Source of the DNA: Marinobacter guineae
GTDB taxonomy: Bacteria; Pseudomonadota; Gammaproteobacteria; Pseudomonadales; Oleiphilaceae
Assembly: GCF_002744735.1 (NCBI RefSeq)
Contig: NZ_KZ319341.1
Span: 49,848-113,847 of the forward strand
DNA: 64,000 bases
Direction: 5' to 3'
The notes under the pieces were generated by a model. That model was not told the origin of the DNA. It saw nothing but the letters and a program-made list of their open reading frames with translations, and did no database searches. Below, one piece after another: positions 16,117 to 26,100 of this stretch. The position numbers and the translations under genes are program-made. Within the stretch, counting starts at the first letter, position 1. The number at the start of each line of letters is the position of its first letter.

Positions 16117-16507
16117 CTTTCTCTCCTTTGGCCTGATCGCCGGTTAGTAAAATCGCTGGACGGAAATTCGCATAACGCAAATGTCACTCCATCGCCCTGT
16201 CAGATTCCCTTCTAACCGGGTTCATGTCTGTGCGTTATCAGACACAGGCATATAGATTCGAGTCAGCCGTGTGCTGCATCAGCTTGAGTCATGAGGATTA
16301 ACACACAGAAACACCCGGAAGCGCCTATCAGCTATTGGCATTCTGTGTGCGCTGACGCACAGACGGCCGAGCGGCCAGGCAGCGATGCTCAACGTGTGCC
16401 TTCGCGCCGGTTGACTGCCGTAGTAGCCGTCGCGTCACGTTCCGCGTCAGGTATGCAATGGCGCATTAAGGAAATGCAATCTGAACAATGCAAGCAAGGA
16501 GCCTCTT
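16117..16507 (+). other. 391-base intergenic region between divergent stress and porin-like genes
   Basis: No gene is supported. It contains short dyads (TGTCTG with CAGACA around 16226-16246; TGTGCG with CGCACA around 16345-16362) and presumably the promoters of both flanking genes. No clear -35/-10 pair stands out. Confidence 0.4.
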
Positions 16508-17056
16508 ATGATCAGATTCAAGACTGCGGCAATCACTGTCTGCCTTCTCGGTGCACTACCCCTGGCAGTATCCGCACAATCCTCACAGTTCGGCCCTGAT
16601 CAGGGCGATCGGGAATTCTCCCTCTCCGGGACCGGCAGTAACGACCGGGATTTCAATAGCGGTAGCTTCGGCGTGACCGGTGATCTGGGCTGGTATCTTC
16701 GGGATAACGTGGTAGGCGGTGTCCGGCAAAGCGTCAATTTCGCCGATATTGAGGGCGAAGGCGTTACTGATGATTTCTGGAACGGCTCAACCCGTGGCTA
16801 CCTCGACTATCAGTTTCTTAACGATCGCGCGCGACCCTTCGTTGGCGGTAGCCTCGGCGGCATTTATGGCGACGGAGTCAAGGACAGCGCCTTCGCTGGC
16901 TTGGAAGCGGGTATAAAGTACTACGTGCAGACCAAGACCTATTTCCTCGCTCGCGCCGAGTATCAGTTCCTGTTCAGCGACACAGATGATGCTACCGATG
17001 CGTTCCAGGACGACGGTATCTGGGCCTATACGGTAGGTCTGGGTTACAACTTCTGA
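16508..17056 (+). CDS. Outer-membrane beta-barrel protein (OmpA/OmpW-like fold)
   Basis: Protein of 182 residues with a signal peptide (KTAAITVCLLGALPLAVSAQ) and alternating strand pattern: FSLSGTGSNDRDFNSGSFGV, GYLDYQFLNDRARPFVGGSL, KTYFLARAEYQFLFSD, and a last strand IWAYTVGLGYNF with C-terminal Phe, the Bam recognition signal. It is most like the small eight-stranded barrels annotated as outer-membrane or porin-family beta-barrels. The start is supported by AAGGAG seven bases before ATG. The specific role is unknown. It ends six bases before the convergent protease gene. Confidence 0.75.
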   Translation: MIRFKTAAITVCLLGALPLAVSAQSSQFGPDQGDREFSLSGTGSNDRDFNSGSFGVTGDLGWYLRDNVVGGVRQSVNFADIEGEGVTDDFWNGSTRGYLDYQFLNDRARPFVGGSLGGIYGDGVKDSAFAGLEAGIKYYVQTKTYFLARAEYQFLFSDTDDATDAFQDDGIWAYTVGLGYNF

Positions 17057-17062
17057 ACCATT

Positions 17063-17830
17063 TCAAAGTGCTGGCTTGAAGATATCGGAGTCGGGGCCAT
17101 TGGCCAGCCGTTCGCCTTTGGCGCCACGCCCATAGAGCCGCTGGATGCCGCGCAGATCGCCGGGCTGTAGCTCGGCGAACGCTTCGGTGTAGCGAAATCC
17201 CATCACCTGCCCGGATGGCCCCGGGTGGTCCAGGCCAATGGCATGCCCGATTTCGTGAATCAGTGTGTAGCGGATGTCGTAGACGTCCTTGTCGCCGTCA
17301 AACCCGGTCTTCCACTTCTGCTCGGGGTTCAGGCACACAAGCGACTGTGCGATGGCGCGCACGCCCTCTTTCTCTTCGGGGCCATAGGATACATTCGCGA
17401 AGGCCCGCATGCGCGGCTGGCCCTGCGCACCCAGAATGATATCCGCATCCCTGACATCGGCGACCCGGTGGAATGACAGATCAGCAGCGCGTTCCCAAAC
17501 CCGAAACGCCGCTTCCGTCTCCTGCACCAGCTTCTCGAAGGGGAGATCCGGCCCGGAAAGTTCCTGCATTGGCACAAGGTCACGACAGTTGCGGGCATCA
17601 TCGAACCGCAGTGTTCCGTCGGCAAAGGCGTAGCTGATGCTCGCCCCCATCCCTAACCTCTGCTCGCCCCACTTGACTGTGTAACCGTCCAGTTTAAGCA
17701 GCCGGTATCCGCCATCCCTGTCTCCGGCAATCAATGGAAGCGACAGCGACAGGAAGGTTGCCACTATCAGCGTTTTTATGATGTGCCCGAACTGAAAGGG
17801 GCGTTCCCGCGGCATCAAGACTCGAATCAT
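17063..17830 (-). CDS. Secreted matrixin-like (M10) zinc metalloprotease
   Basis: Protein of 255 residues with an N-terminal hydrophobic signal (IIKTLIVATFLSLSLPLIAG). The zinc site HEIGHAIGLDHPG (HExxHxxGxxHxxG) is intact at about residue 190, and the Met-turn VMGF follows 10-12 residues later. The segment VQETEAAFRVWERAADLSFH is the usual matrixin start of the catalytic domain. It should act outside the inner membrane as an endopeptidase; no propeptide Cys switch is seen. An alternative start at 17815 is possible, and neither has a good ribosome-binding site. It follows the DUF2254-like gene on the same strand by 103 bases. Confidence 0.8.
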   Translation of the reverse strand: MIRVLMPRERPFQFGHIIKTLIVATFLSLSLPLIAGDRDGGYRLLKLDGYTVKWGEQRLGMGASISYAFADGTLRFDDARNCRDLVPMQELSGPDLPFEKLVQETEAAFRVWERAADLSFHRVADVRDADIILGAQGQPRMRAFANVSYGPEEKEGVRAIAQSLVCLNPEQKWKTGFDGDKDVYDIRYTLIHEIGHAIGLDHPGPSGQVMGFRYTEAFAELQPGDLRGIQRLYGRGAKGERLANGPDSDIFKPAL

Positions 17831-17933
17831 TACGAAAGAGTACTGACAGCCTTGGGAGATGTCGGTTGTAGTTTGGTAAAAGAATGTTTATCCGATAACG
17901 GTTATCCCAGGCGGGCAAAAGCAAACAACTCGG

Positions 17934-18698
17934 TCAATGGATGCGGGCGCCGTTCGATCTGTGCGCGCAGCCGACCTGCGCCAAGCATATGGCGGCTGGT
18001 GCCTTCAATTCATATTCGTCCTTGAGTGCGGCGCGGCTCAGCCAGCGAACCGGAAAGCTGTGTTGTTTCCGCCAGGCGAATTCGTCAGCCAGGCTTGAAA
18101 GGTCAGTGCAATTACTGGCGTAGTAAAGGCTGTCGCAGGTAGCGAAATCGACATCTCCGACCTCCTGGGCCAGTTCCCCGATCTCACTGATCGCGCGCAA
18201 ACTGGATTGATAGGCCAGCAGCGCTGAGGCCTCGTCATAGCGCTTGGCCGCCTGTTCGTCGGTAGGCATCCTCAACAGGATGACCAGCACCGCCACGACG
18301 CCCGCCGACATGAACGCCAGCAAATTACGCTGGAAACGGTCGTCCAGGAAGATCAGCAGCGTCCGGGGCGAGAAGTGCGCGGCCATGAGGCCAACCACAA
18401 CGGTGCGCATCCACAGGCCAAAAACCGCGACCGTGATCAGGCCACTGGTTACCGAACCCAGCAGAACCCGCGCGCCAGCGATGGTGCCAAGCTCGACTGG
18501 CGGGGGCCAAAACCACGCGGTGTCCACCGCCAATGCCGCCAGGCCCACGCCCAGGCCGGCAGCCATGGCTACGCCCATCGCCATCGTAATCTCGCCCATT
18601 CGGAGAGTAGTTAAGCGCGCTCGTGGCCCGCCACGGCTAGTCTGCGTCATGCTGCCAGTGCTCCTGGCTGTGGCCGAGTGGCGTGCGGTACTTTTCAT
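17934..18698 (-). CDS. Membrane protein related to the DUF2254 family (short, diverged)
   Basis: The frame is open from 19151, but the protein-like part begins at ATG 18698 or 18650; upstream codons overlap the catalase remnant on the other strand. The predicted protein is about 254 residues with four membrane helices in the first 160. The segment SPRTLLIFLDDRFQRNLLAFMSAGV matches the DUF2254 pattern SPR-LL-x-FL-x-DR-x-x-Q-x-x-L-x-x-F-x-G. The C-terminal part (SLRAISEIGELAQEVGDVDF) is soluble and lacks the long DUF2254 C-terminal domain seen in the gene at 19917. It may be a divergent relative or a degraded copy. Low certainty on function. Confidence 0.5.
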   Translation of the reverse strand: MKSTARHSATARSTGSMTQTSRGGPRARLTTLRMGEITMAMGVAMAAGLGVGLAALAVDTAWFWPPPVELGTIAGARVLLGSVTSGLITVAVFGLWMRTVVVGLMAAHFSPRTLLIFLDDRFQRNLLAFMSAGVVAVLVILLRMPTDEQAAKRYDEASALLAYQSSLRAISEIGELAQEVGDVDFATCDSLYYASNCTDLSSLADEFAWRKQHSFPVRWLSRAALKDEYELKAPAAICLAQVGCAHRSNGARIH

Positions 18699-18854
18699 CA
18701 ACCCATCAACGAACCGCCCATCGACGAATCGCAACGTTTCTCGCCGCTCCGTTTGCTTGCGCACAGAGAGCTCCCGCCAACCGCGTGATACTCGATAGTC
18801 AGAGGTCGTCAAGACGATACGAGCTTCAGCCTCCACCTTTCTCGGAGAAGACCC

Positions 18855-19827
18855 ATGGCTACGAAAAAGAAATCTGCCCAGGGAGTTCCGGGCGTGCTCA
18901 GAACCAACGACATAGTCGCGAAGCAAGCCGTCGTAAGCGATGATTTCGTCGCTGCAATGCCCCATAACAACATCAAGGAACTCGAGCACGGTCACCAAAA
19001 TGCCATAGCGCCGCCGACCGGGGAGACGGTAAAACCGGGCTCCAGCAAGCTGACCGCAAGCACAACCACTGAGGAAACCGGAACCGAAAAAACCGGCGGC
19101 CCCGTTCGCCGAGAAAGGCAAAACCACACCGGTGTTCGTGCGCTTTTCCACCGTCGCCGGTGAACGCGGATCGAAAGATACCGCACGAGACGCCCGTGGT
19201 TTCGCGGTGAAGTTCTATACTGACGAAGGCAACTGGGATCTTGTCGGAAACAACATTCCCGTCTTCTTTATTCAGGATGCGATGAAGTTTCCGGATCTGG
19301 TTCATGCCGTCAAGCCAGAGCCGCATCACGGCATGCCTCAGGCAGCGTCGGCCCATGACACTTTCTGGGACTTTGTCTCACTGATGCCGGAATCCACTCA
19401 CATGCTGATGTGGGTGATGTCGGATCGCGGGATACCGCGCAGCTATCGAATGATGCAAGGCTTTGGCGTTCACACCTTTCGCCTGGTCAACGATCAGGGT
19501 GAATCCGTGTTCTGCAAGTTCCACTGGACGCCACTCCCGGGAACCCACTCTCTGGTCTGGGACGAAGCGGTGAAAATTTCTGGCGCGGACCCCGATTTTC
19601 ATCGACGGGATTTGTGGGAAGCCATTGAATCCGGCGAATTCCCTGAATGGGAGCTGAGGCTGCAGATATTCACGGAGGAGCAAGCCGAGAGCTTCAGCTT
19701 CTATCTGCTGGACTCGACCAAGATTGTGCCGGAGGAACTCGTGCCGGTCACGCCCGTCGGGCGTATGGTTCTGAACCGCAATCCTGATAACTTCTTCGCG
19801 GATGGGACAGCCTGCTTCGGGCCCTGA
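18855..19827 (+). pseudogene. Decayed clade-2 (large-subunit, HPII-like) catalase
   Basis: ATG 18855 has GGAG seven bases before it and opens a 102-codon frame (MATKKKSAQGVPGVLRT...) that runs out of frame near 19090. A second frame picks up [20 protein letters not shown] and continues with strongly conserved catalase sequence ([74 protein letters not shown]) to a stop at 19827. The catalytic His segment (RVVHARG), which should precede PVFVRF, is absent. The chain stops before the haem-ligand Tyr region (RLFSY-x-DTQ) and the C-terminal half. So there is an internal deletion with frameshift and a 3' truncation. It should have no catalase activity. Confidence 0.85.
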
Positions 19828-19916
19828 GCCTGCCGTCCCCAGAGCGATGGGGCGTGGCTATACTCTTCTTGCGAAGCCCTTAAGCAAATCTGTAAATAAC
19901 CACATAGGAGGCAATC

Positions 19917-21194
19917 ATGGCCCAATCACCGCTATTGAGCTCCGACAGACTGCGTTTTGTGTTCAGTCAGATTAAAGAGCGTTTGTGGGTCAAGCCACTG
20001 GTACTTTGCGTGCTTTCTATTGGTGGCGCATTCATTGCCAAGCTGGCTGACGATTTGGGTCTTGCCAGCGTTTTGCCGGAAGTTACCCTGGAATCCGTCG
20101 AGTCCTTACTGTCCATCATGGCGTCCAGCATGCTGGTTATTGCGACCTTTGCGGTAGGCTCCATGGTTGCTGCTTATGCATCCGCCAGTGCTGGTGCGAC
20201 ACCTCGTTCCCTGCCACTGGTTATTGCTGATGATGTTACCCAGAACGCACTGTCTGCGTTTATCGGCGCCTTCATCTTTAGTATTGTTTCCCTGATAGCC
20301 ATCCAGAATGACATGTTTGACTCTGCAGGCCAGTTTGCAATCTTCGTGCTTACACTTCTGGTGTTTGCCATTGTCATCATCACCTTTGTTCGCTGGGTCG
20401 ACAGAATTGCCCGGCTGGGCCGGGTGGTGAACACCATGGAGAAAGCGGAAAAGGCAGCCGGCGATGCACTTGATCGTCGCCGCCACGCGCCCACGCTAGG
20501 CGCATTGAGAGTCTCGCCGCATCAGGCCAGGGATAAGGGCGTGCCCGTGTGTTCTTCGACGGTGGGTTATGTCCAGCATATTGATCTGGAGACCTTACAA
20601 TCCCGCGCAGAAGCGCTCAATTGCCGTGTGATGGTGACAGTACTGCCTGGTACCTTTGTGACCACCCGCCGCCCGCTGCTTTATGTTGAGGGGGCCCCTG
20701 AAGTGTGCAATGAGTTCAAACCAGACGCGTTTACCAGCGCCTTCACGATTGGCTCAAACCGTACCTTCGAAGATGATCCCCGCTTCGGGCTTCTTGCGTT
20801 GTCCGAGATCGCCGACAAGTCCCTGTCGCCTGGCATCAATGACCCGGGAACCGCGATCCATGTCATCGGCACAATGGTACGACTGTTTACGCTTTGGCAA
20901 TCCCCGCTAGAAAAGGACAGATTACGGGCAATCTCCTATGACCGTGTATCGGTTCCGGAGCTAGTGATCGACGACTTGTTCGACGATGCCTTTACGGCAA
21001 TCGCCCGTGACGGCGCTGGTATGGTTGAGGTTTCCATCCGACTGCAAAAAGCACTTTCTGCGTTGGCCGAAACAGACGACAGTGCAATGGTCGCCGCCGC
21101 CAGAAAACATTCGCGAATGGCACTGGCACGATCAGAGCGCGCAATGTCACTCCCTGAGGATATCGATGCTGTGCGCAGAGCTGCCGGATTCTAA
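19917..21194 (+). CDS. DUF2254-family membrane protein
   Basis: Protein of 425 residues; AGGAGG precedes ATG 19917 by six bases. Four membrane helices lie in the first 165 residues (PLVLCVLSIGGAFIAKL, SIMASSMLVIATFAVGSMV, ALSAFIGAFIFSIVSLIAI, AIFVLTLLVFAIVIITFVRW). The family signature ATPRSLPLVIADDVTQNALSAFIGAF is clear. The C-terminal soluble domain has GYVQHIDLETL, VLPGTFVTTRRPLL, FGLLALSEIADKSLSPGIND, also typical. The role of the family is unknown. The 3' end overlaps the tail of the convergent GGDEF gene by 48 bases. Confidence 0.85.
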   Translation: MAQSPLLSSDRLRFVFSQIKERLWVKPLVLCVLSIGGAFIAKLADDLGLASVLPEVTLESVESLLSIMASSMLVIATFAVGSMVAAYASASAGATPRSLPLVIADDVTQNALSAFIGAFIFSIVSLIAIQNDMFDSAGQFAIFVLTLLVFAIVIITFVRWVDRIARLGRVVNTMEKAEKAAGDALDRRRHAPTLGALRVSPHQARDKGVPVCSSTVGYVQHIDLETLQSRAEALNCRVMVTVLPGTFVTTRRPLLYVEGAPEVCNEFKPDAFTSAFTIGSNRTFEDDPRFGLLALSEIADKSLSPGINDPGTAIHVIGTMVRLFTLWQSPLEKDRLRAISYDRVSVPELVIDDLFDDAFTAIARDGAGMVEVSIRLQKALSALAETDDSAMVAAARKHSRMALARSERAMSLPEDIDAVRRAAGF

Positions 21195-22520
21195 TGTGTC
21201 GTAAAAACACATCCGGTTTGTACCGGCTTCTTTTGCTTTGTACATGGCATGATCTGCGGCTTGCAGCAGATCAACAGGAGCGGATGCATCCTGGGGATAG
21301 AATGAGATTCCGATGCTTACGGAAATCTGGACAGGCTGCTGTGTGGTCTGGAAGGGCCTCGCGAGTGCATCAATAATCGTCTGTGCCACAAGCTCTGCAT
21401 CCTTGCTCTGCCTGGAACCAGTAAGAATCACGGTAAATTCATCGCCGCCCAGACGGGCAACCGTATCGTCCTCGCGGACACAATCGGTAAGGCGCTCTGC
21501 GACGTCACACAGTACACTGTCCCCCGCTTCATGGCCGAGCGAATCGTTAACTTCCTTGAAGCCATCAAGATCCAGGAAAAGCAGCGCAAGAGGAAGGCTA
21601 CTGCGTTTTGCATGTTTGACTTCTTGTTCCAGCCGATCCAGAAACAGACGTCGATTCGGCAGCCCGGTCAGAGGATCATGGTGGGCGCTGTGCCATATTT
21701 TTTCTTCGGCGAGCGCCTGTTCGGTAACATCCCGGAAAATACAGACCGCTGCTTCGGTGTTTCGTTGCTCGTCGAGCACGGGCGCAAGTAAATACTCGAA
21801 CCTTTCTCCCTGGCCAGAAGCAAATGTGTGGATCAGCTTGCCCCGGTAACTGGACTGATCCGCGATCACCGTTTCCAGGTTGCGTTGGAAGTCCAGGGCG
21901 TACGAAAACCCTAGGTCAAAATTGGTCTTTCCTATGATCGCCTCTGGCTTCAGAGTGAAAAGATCCGCAGTGGCCTTGTTGGCATATATAAATCGGCCCT
22001 CCGGATCCAGCACATAAATCGGATCAGGCGAAGCGACCAGAATGGCGCCGAACAGTCGGGTTTCCATTTCCTTTACAGTCGCGTAGTGCTCCAGCGATTC
22101 GGCGACGGCCTGGTCTATGGCCTCGTGGAACCGGGTAAGGTCGTCAAGCTGCTGCGCGGTCACCTTGGGGGAAGCTTTAGTCCAGAGTGACACCACGCTC
22201 GCACGCAGGGCCCGAAACTCGGAAACGGTCTCCATGACACTAAAGCCACTGATGTGTCGGTCGCCACCGTGTATTTCTGCCCAGGACTCTCCCTCCTTCT
22301 CCTGCCCACGCCCTTTCGATTTGGCGGCCTGCTCGGAGTCACTCTGCTGTGCATCGAGATCGTCGGCAATGGCCAGAAGCATGTTCCTGGCGTGGTCCCT
22401 CAGACCAGTCTTGTTCATATGACTGGCATGAAGGATGGTTTTGGCAAACTCTTCCCAATTCTCAAGAATCGGCTCTATATTGGCCCGGATAAAATCCGCC
22501 AATCGCCTATTTTCATGCAT
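21147..22520 (-). CDS. Diguanylate cyclase with RsbRD-N-like sensor, PAS and GGDEF domains
   Basis: The ATG at 22520 (MHENRRLADFI) has GGGAG nine bases before it; the frame continues to 22589 without support. The 457-residue protein has an N-terminal helical domain of RsbR N-terminal type (RLADFIRANIEPILENWEEF to about 165), a PAS domain (about 175-295, SPDPIYVLDPEGRFIYANKA), and a GGDEF domain (DPLTGLPNRRLFLDR, RLGGDEFTVIL). The active-site GGDEF is intact, and an inhibitory RxxD site (REDD) lies five residues before it, so it should make cyclic di-GMP under product control. No EAL domain. The sensor signal is unknown. Confidence 0.92.
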   Translation of the reverse strand: MHENRRLADFIRANIEPILENWEEFAKTILHASHMNKTGLRDHARNMLLAIADDLDAQQSDSEQAAKSKGRGQEKEGESWAEIHGGDRHISGFSVMETVSEFRALRASVVSLWTKASPKVTAQQLDDLTRFHEAIDQAVAESLEHYATVKEMETRLFGAILVASPDPIYVLDPEGRFIYANKATADLFTLKPEAIIGKTNFDLGFSYALDFQRNLETVIADQSSYRGKLIHTFASGQGERFEYLLAPVLDEQRNTEAAVCIFRDVTEQALAEEKIWHSAHHDPLTGLPNRRLFLDRLEQEVKHAKRSSLPLALLFLDLDGFKEVNDSLGHEAGDSVLCDVAERLTDCVREDDTVARLGGDEFTVILTGSRQSKDAELVAQTIIDALARPFQTTQQPVQISVSIGISFYPQDASAPVDLLQAADHAMYKAKEAGTNRMCFYDTLESGSSAHSIDILRE

Positions 22521-22602
22521 TTCTCTGGCTCCCAATAAAAAGCGGAAAGGAACAAGAGAGACGCCTGCCGCCTGGGTGCTACCAAGCATTGGGCGCCGTA
22601 CC

Positions 22603-22869
22603 TCAGCCTGCTGAGCTGCGCTGGATCAGCCTCAGGATGGCGAGCAGTATAACTGCGCCGATCAGCGACACGACGAAGCTCATGATGGAAATGCCCTCGT
22701 TGATGGATCCCGCGCCAAGCAGCGGCCCGATCAGCCATCCGCCGATCAATGCGCCGACAATGCCGACAACGACGTTGAGGATGATGCCCTGGCTGCCATT
22801 GGTACCCATGATCATGCTTGCGATCCAGCCGACCACGCCGCCCATGACGAGCCATATAATGATGCCCAT
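22603..22869 (-). CDS. GlsB/YeaQ/YmgE-family stress membrane protein
   Basis: The ATG at 22869 with AAAGGA five bases before gives 88 residues, the usual family length; the longer frame to 22932 is unlikely. Three hydrophobic helices carry the family pattern: GIIIWLVMGGVVGWIASMIM, ILNVVVGIVGALIGGWLIGP, IMSFVVSLIGAVILLAILRL. It is an inner-membrane protein of the transglycosylase-associated group, linked to acid, osmotic and biofilm stress in other bacteria, with no proven biochemical role. It lies 82 bases before the cyclase gene on the same strand, so co-transcription is possible. Confidence 0.88.
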   Translation of the reverse strand: MGIIIWLVMGGVVGWIASMIMGTNGSQGIILNVVVGIVGALIGGWLIGPLLGAGSINEGISIMSFVVSLIGAVILLAILRLIQRSSAG

Positions 22870-23176
22870 AATTCCTTTCTCCAGATAGTCTCGACGCGAA
22901 AGGCGCCAGTTGATGAAGCGTACACTTGCCATTCCGCGGTCACCGTGCGCTACCGCACCCTGGAATCCGGGAAAGTGGTCGATGGCCGGGCGACTCTCGC
23001 AGAACGCGCTACACTCTTATGTGGGTTACTGCACCGACCGGGAAGCGCCTCACTGGCTACTGTTCGAAATGCAGCTCATCGGCGCAGCGCGGGCGGAGCA
23101 CCAGCGTGACAACGGAATGAAATCCAAGCACTGACAGATGCCCCTGAGTGGCATCTGGTAACGACCAGAGGTTAGC
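22870..23176 (+). other. 307-base gap between divergent glsB-like and ndvB-like genes
   Basis: All three plus-strand frames are partly open here (for example 22910-23134 and 22926-23120), but none shows a recognisable protein or a good start. The stretch probably holds the two divergent promoters. A fragment of an old gene cannot be excluded. Confidence 0.35.
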
Positions 23177-23182
23177 AAGGAG
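23177..23182 (+). promoter_or_regulatory. Ribosome-binding site pointing to an ATT start
   Basis: AAGGAG at 23177-23182 lies eight bases before an ATT codon at 23191. The glucan synthase frame is closed by TAG at 23173-23175, so the start must lie downstream of that. No ATG, GTG or TTG follows at proper spacing from this site, which makes ATT the best start. Confidence 0.6.
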
Positions 23183-23190
23183 CAATAACC

Positions 23191-26100
23191 ATTAAAGCAT
23201 TCAGATTTTCCGCCCACGCAGGGAATGGGCTGGGCTATGATCAGGATACCGAGTTGTTGCGCGCCGAGTTGTTCAGTATTGAGCAACTCAAGCGTCATGG
23301 CGCCATTCTGGCAGGCCAGCATGAAATCGACCCTCACCCGGGAGCCGACAGGCTTCTACCACGGCTGGCAGATAATGCCCGCGTTCTGCTGGCCGCCTAT
23401 GACGTCGTTACGGCTGCCGCGACAGCGGGACAACGGATCCTGGCCACTGAAGCGTGGCTGCTCGACAACTTCTATCTGATTGAGCAACAGATCGGCTTGG
23501 CACGTCGCCACCTACCACGCGGATACAGCCGGCAACTGCCGCGTCTGGCCGATGGCCAGTCGCCGGGTTTCCCCCGCATCTACGACCTTGCCCTGGAATT
23601 AATCTCCCACATGGACGGCCGCGTCGACTGCGACAACGTTACCCAGTTCATCGCCGCCTACCAGACCGTGGAACCCTTGAAACTGGGTGAATTGTGGGCC
23701 TTCCCCATCATGCTCCAGCTGGCGCTGCTGGAAAATCTGCGTCGAGTCAGCGTGCGCATTGCCCAACGACGCGAGGAACGCGATGCGGCCATCAGATGGG
23801 CAGACCGAATGCTTGCCGCGGCCGAAAGCGATCCGAAGCAGTTGATCCAGTTGCTGGCGGAGTTTGCCCACGCCGATGTACCTCTGACTGCGCCGTTTGT
23901 GGAGGAGTTTTACGACCGGCTCCAGGCGCAGGGGTCGGTCATGGCCTTCGTGCAAACCTGGGTCGAACAGAAACTGCTCGAACAGGGTACGACCGCAACG
24001 AAGTTGTCGGAGGCGGCCGGGCAGACGGCCGCAGCCAACCAGATATCCATCGCCAACAGCATCGGCAGTCTGCGCTTCATCGGCGCCATGGACTGGAAGC
24101 ATTACGTCGAGTCGCTCAGTGTGGTCGAAAATATCTTGCGCGAAGACCCGTCCGGCACCCACGCCCGTCAGGATTTTGCAACTCGCGACCGCTACCGACA
24201 TGTCATCGAGGATGTCGCGGGCGGCAGCTCGTGTGGCGAAATAGCGGTTGCCCGCGAAGCCATTGTTCTCGCCCAGGCGGCTGCCGCGCATCAGGGCCGG
24301 CACGACCGCAGCGCACATGTCGGCTACTACCTGATCGATCAGGGAAGACCGCATCTGGAGCGATCGGTCGGCTGCCGTCCATCGTTTAAAACCCGCGTCA
24401 AACGGGCCGGCCGGCACATCCACCTACCCCTGTACCTCGGCCCTATCCTGTTACTGACCCTGGTCACAACGGCAGCGGTACTGACCACGTTTGACGGATT
24501 CGCACCCCAGGACTGGCGCTACTGGTTTTTTGCGATCACCGGCATGATTGGCGCCTCGGCGCTGGCGATCGCGCTGGTAAACCTGGCGGTCACGCTGTTC
24601 GTGCCGCCGCGTGCGTTACCACGACTGGATTTTTCAGAGGGTATTCCAGCCGATCACCGCAGCATGGTGGTCATACCTACCTTACTGGGCAGTCAGCAGG
24701 AGATCGATAATATTCTGGAGGCCCTGGAGATACGTTATCTCGGCAATCGTGATCGCAATCTCTACTTTGCCCTGCTGACGGATTTTCCCGACGCGCCCGA
24801 GCAAACGCTGCCGGAAGACTCGGCATTGCTATCCTATGCTCGCGCGGGAATCGAGACACTCAACGAAACCTATCGGGACGATCACCCCTGTGTCTTCTAT
24901 CTGTTTCACCGGCCGCGGTTATGGAACCCGATCGAGCGGGTGTGGATGGGCTACGAGCGCAAGCGCGGCAAGCTCGAGCAGTTCAACGCCAGGCTCCGGG
25001 GTGAGGCGCGCACGGCCTTCTCGGACATCGTAGGCGATCAGTCCATCCTGGGTTCGATCCAGTTCGTCATCACCCTGGATACCGATACGCAACTGCCGCG
25101 TGACGCAGCGCGCTCCCTGGTCGGCAACCTGGCGCATCCGCTCAACCGGCCGGTCTACGACCCCGCCAGGGGGCGTATCGTCGAAGGCTATGCGATCCTG
25201 CAGCCGCGCGCCTCGATCAGCCTGACCAGCGCCAGCCAGTCACGCTTTGCCAAACTGTTCGCGGGTGACTCGGGCCTCGACCCCTACACGCGCGAGGTGT
25301 CCGATGTCTACCAGGATGTGTTCGGGGAAGGCTCGTTCATCGGCAAGGGCATCTACGACGTCGATGCCTTTCGCCAGGCCGTTGACGGACGCTTTCCTGA
25401 GAATCTCATCCTCAGCCACGACCTGCTGGAAAGCGGCTACGCGCGTTCGGCCCTGGTGACCGACGTCGATCTCATTGAGGAGCAACCGGCCAGTGTCGCC
25501 ATCGAGTCCAGTCGTCGCCACCGCTGGATACGCGGAGATTGGCAGCTTGCCGGCTGGCTGCTGCCGCGCGTGCCGGGGCCACCCGACGAGAGTGGCGGAA
25601 AGTCGAAGCGGCAGGCGAATCCGTTGTCGGCCTTGTCGCTGTGGAAAATCTTCGACAACCTGCGACGCAGCCTGGTAGCGCCGGCACTGCTTGCACTGTT
25701 GGTAGGGGGATGGTTTGTTGGTCCGGGCCCAGTGTGGCTGTGGTCCCTGCTGGTCGTGGCGGTATTGTTGCTACCCACACTGCTGGCCGTCCTGATCGAG
25801 CTGATTCGCAAGCCTGAAGAATGCAACTGGCTGGTGCACTTGAGCCTGACCGGAAACTCCGCAGGCCGCCCGCTTGCCCTCGCCCTCCTGAATCTGATCT
25901 TTTTGCCCTATGACACTCAAATTGTCCTGGGGGCGATCTTGCGCTCCGGCGCGCGCATGCTGTTTACGCGGCGCGGCTTGTTGCTATGGCAATTACCCGG
26001 CTACGCACGCCGCAACGCATGCCGGTCACTGGCGGATTTTTTAAGGGAGATGTGGATTGCACCGGTTCTGGCGGTGGGGCTTGGCGTGGCCCTGGTCATG

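Noticed and set aside
18698..19151. N-terminal extension of the minus-strand DUF2254-like frame
   Set aside because: It lies opposite the conserved catalase remnant and has no membrane or domain pattern; the start at 18698 or 18650 is more likely.
22910..23134. Possible gene fragment upstream of the glucan synthase
   Set aside because: All three frames are partly open and none shows family features or a start signal; it is more likely promoter DNA.
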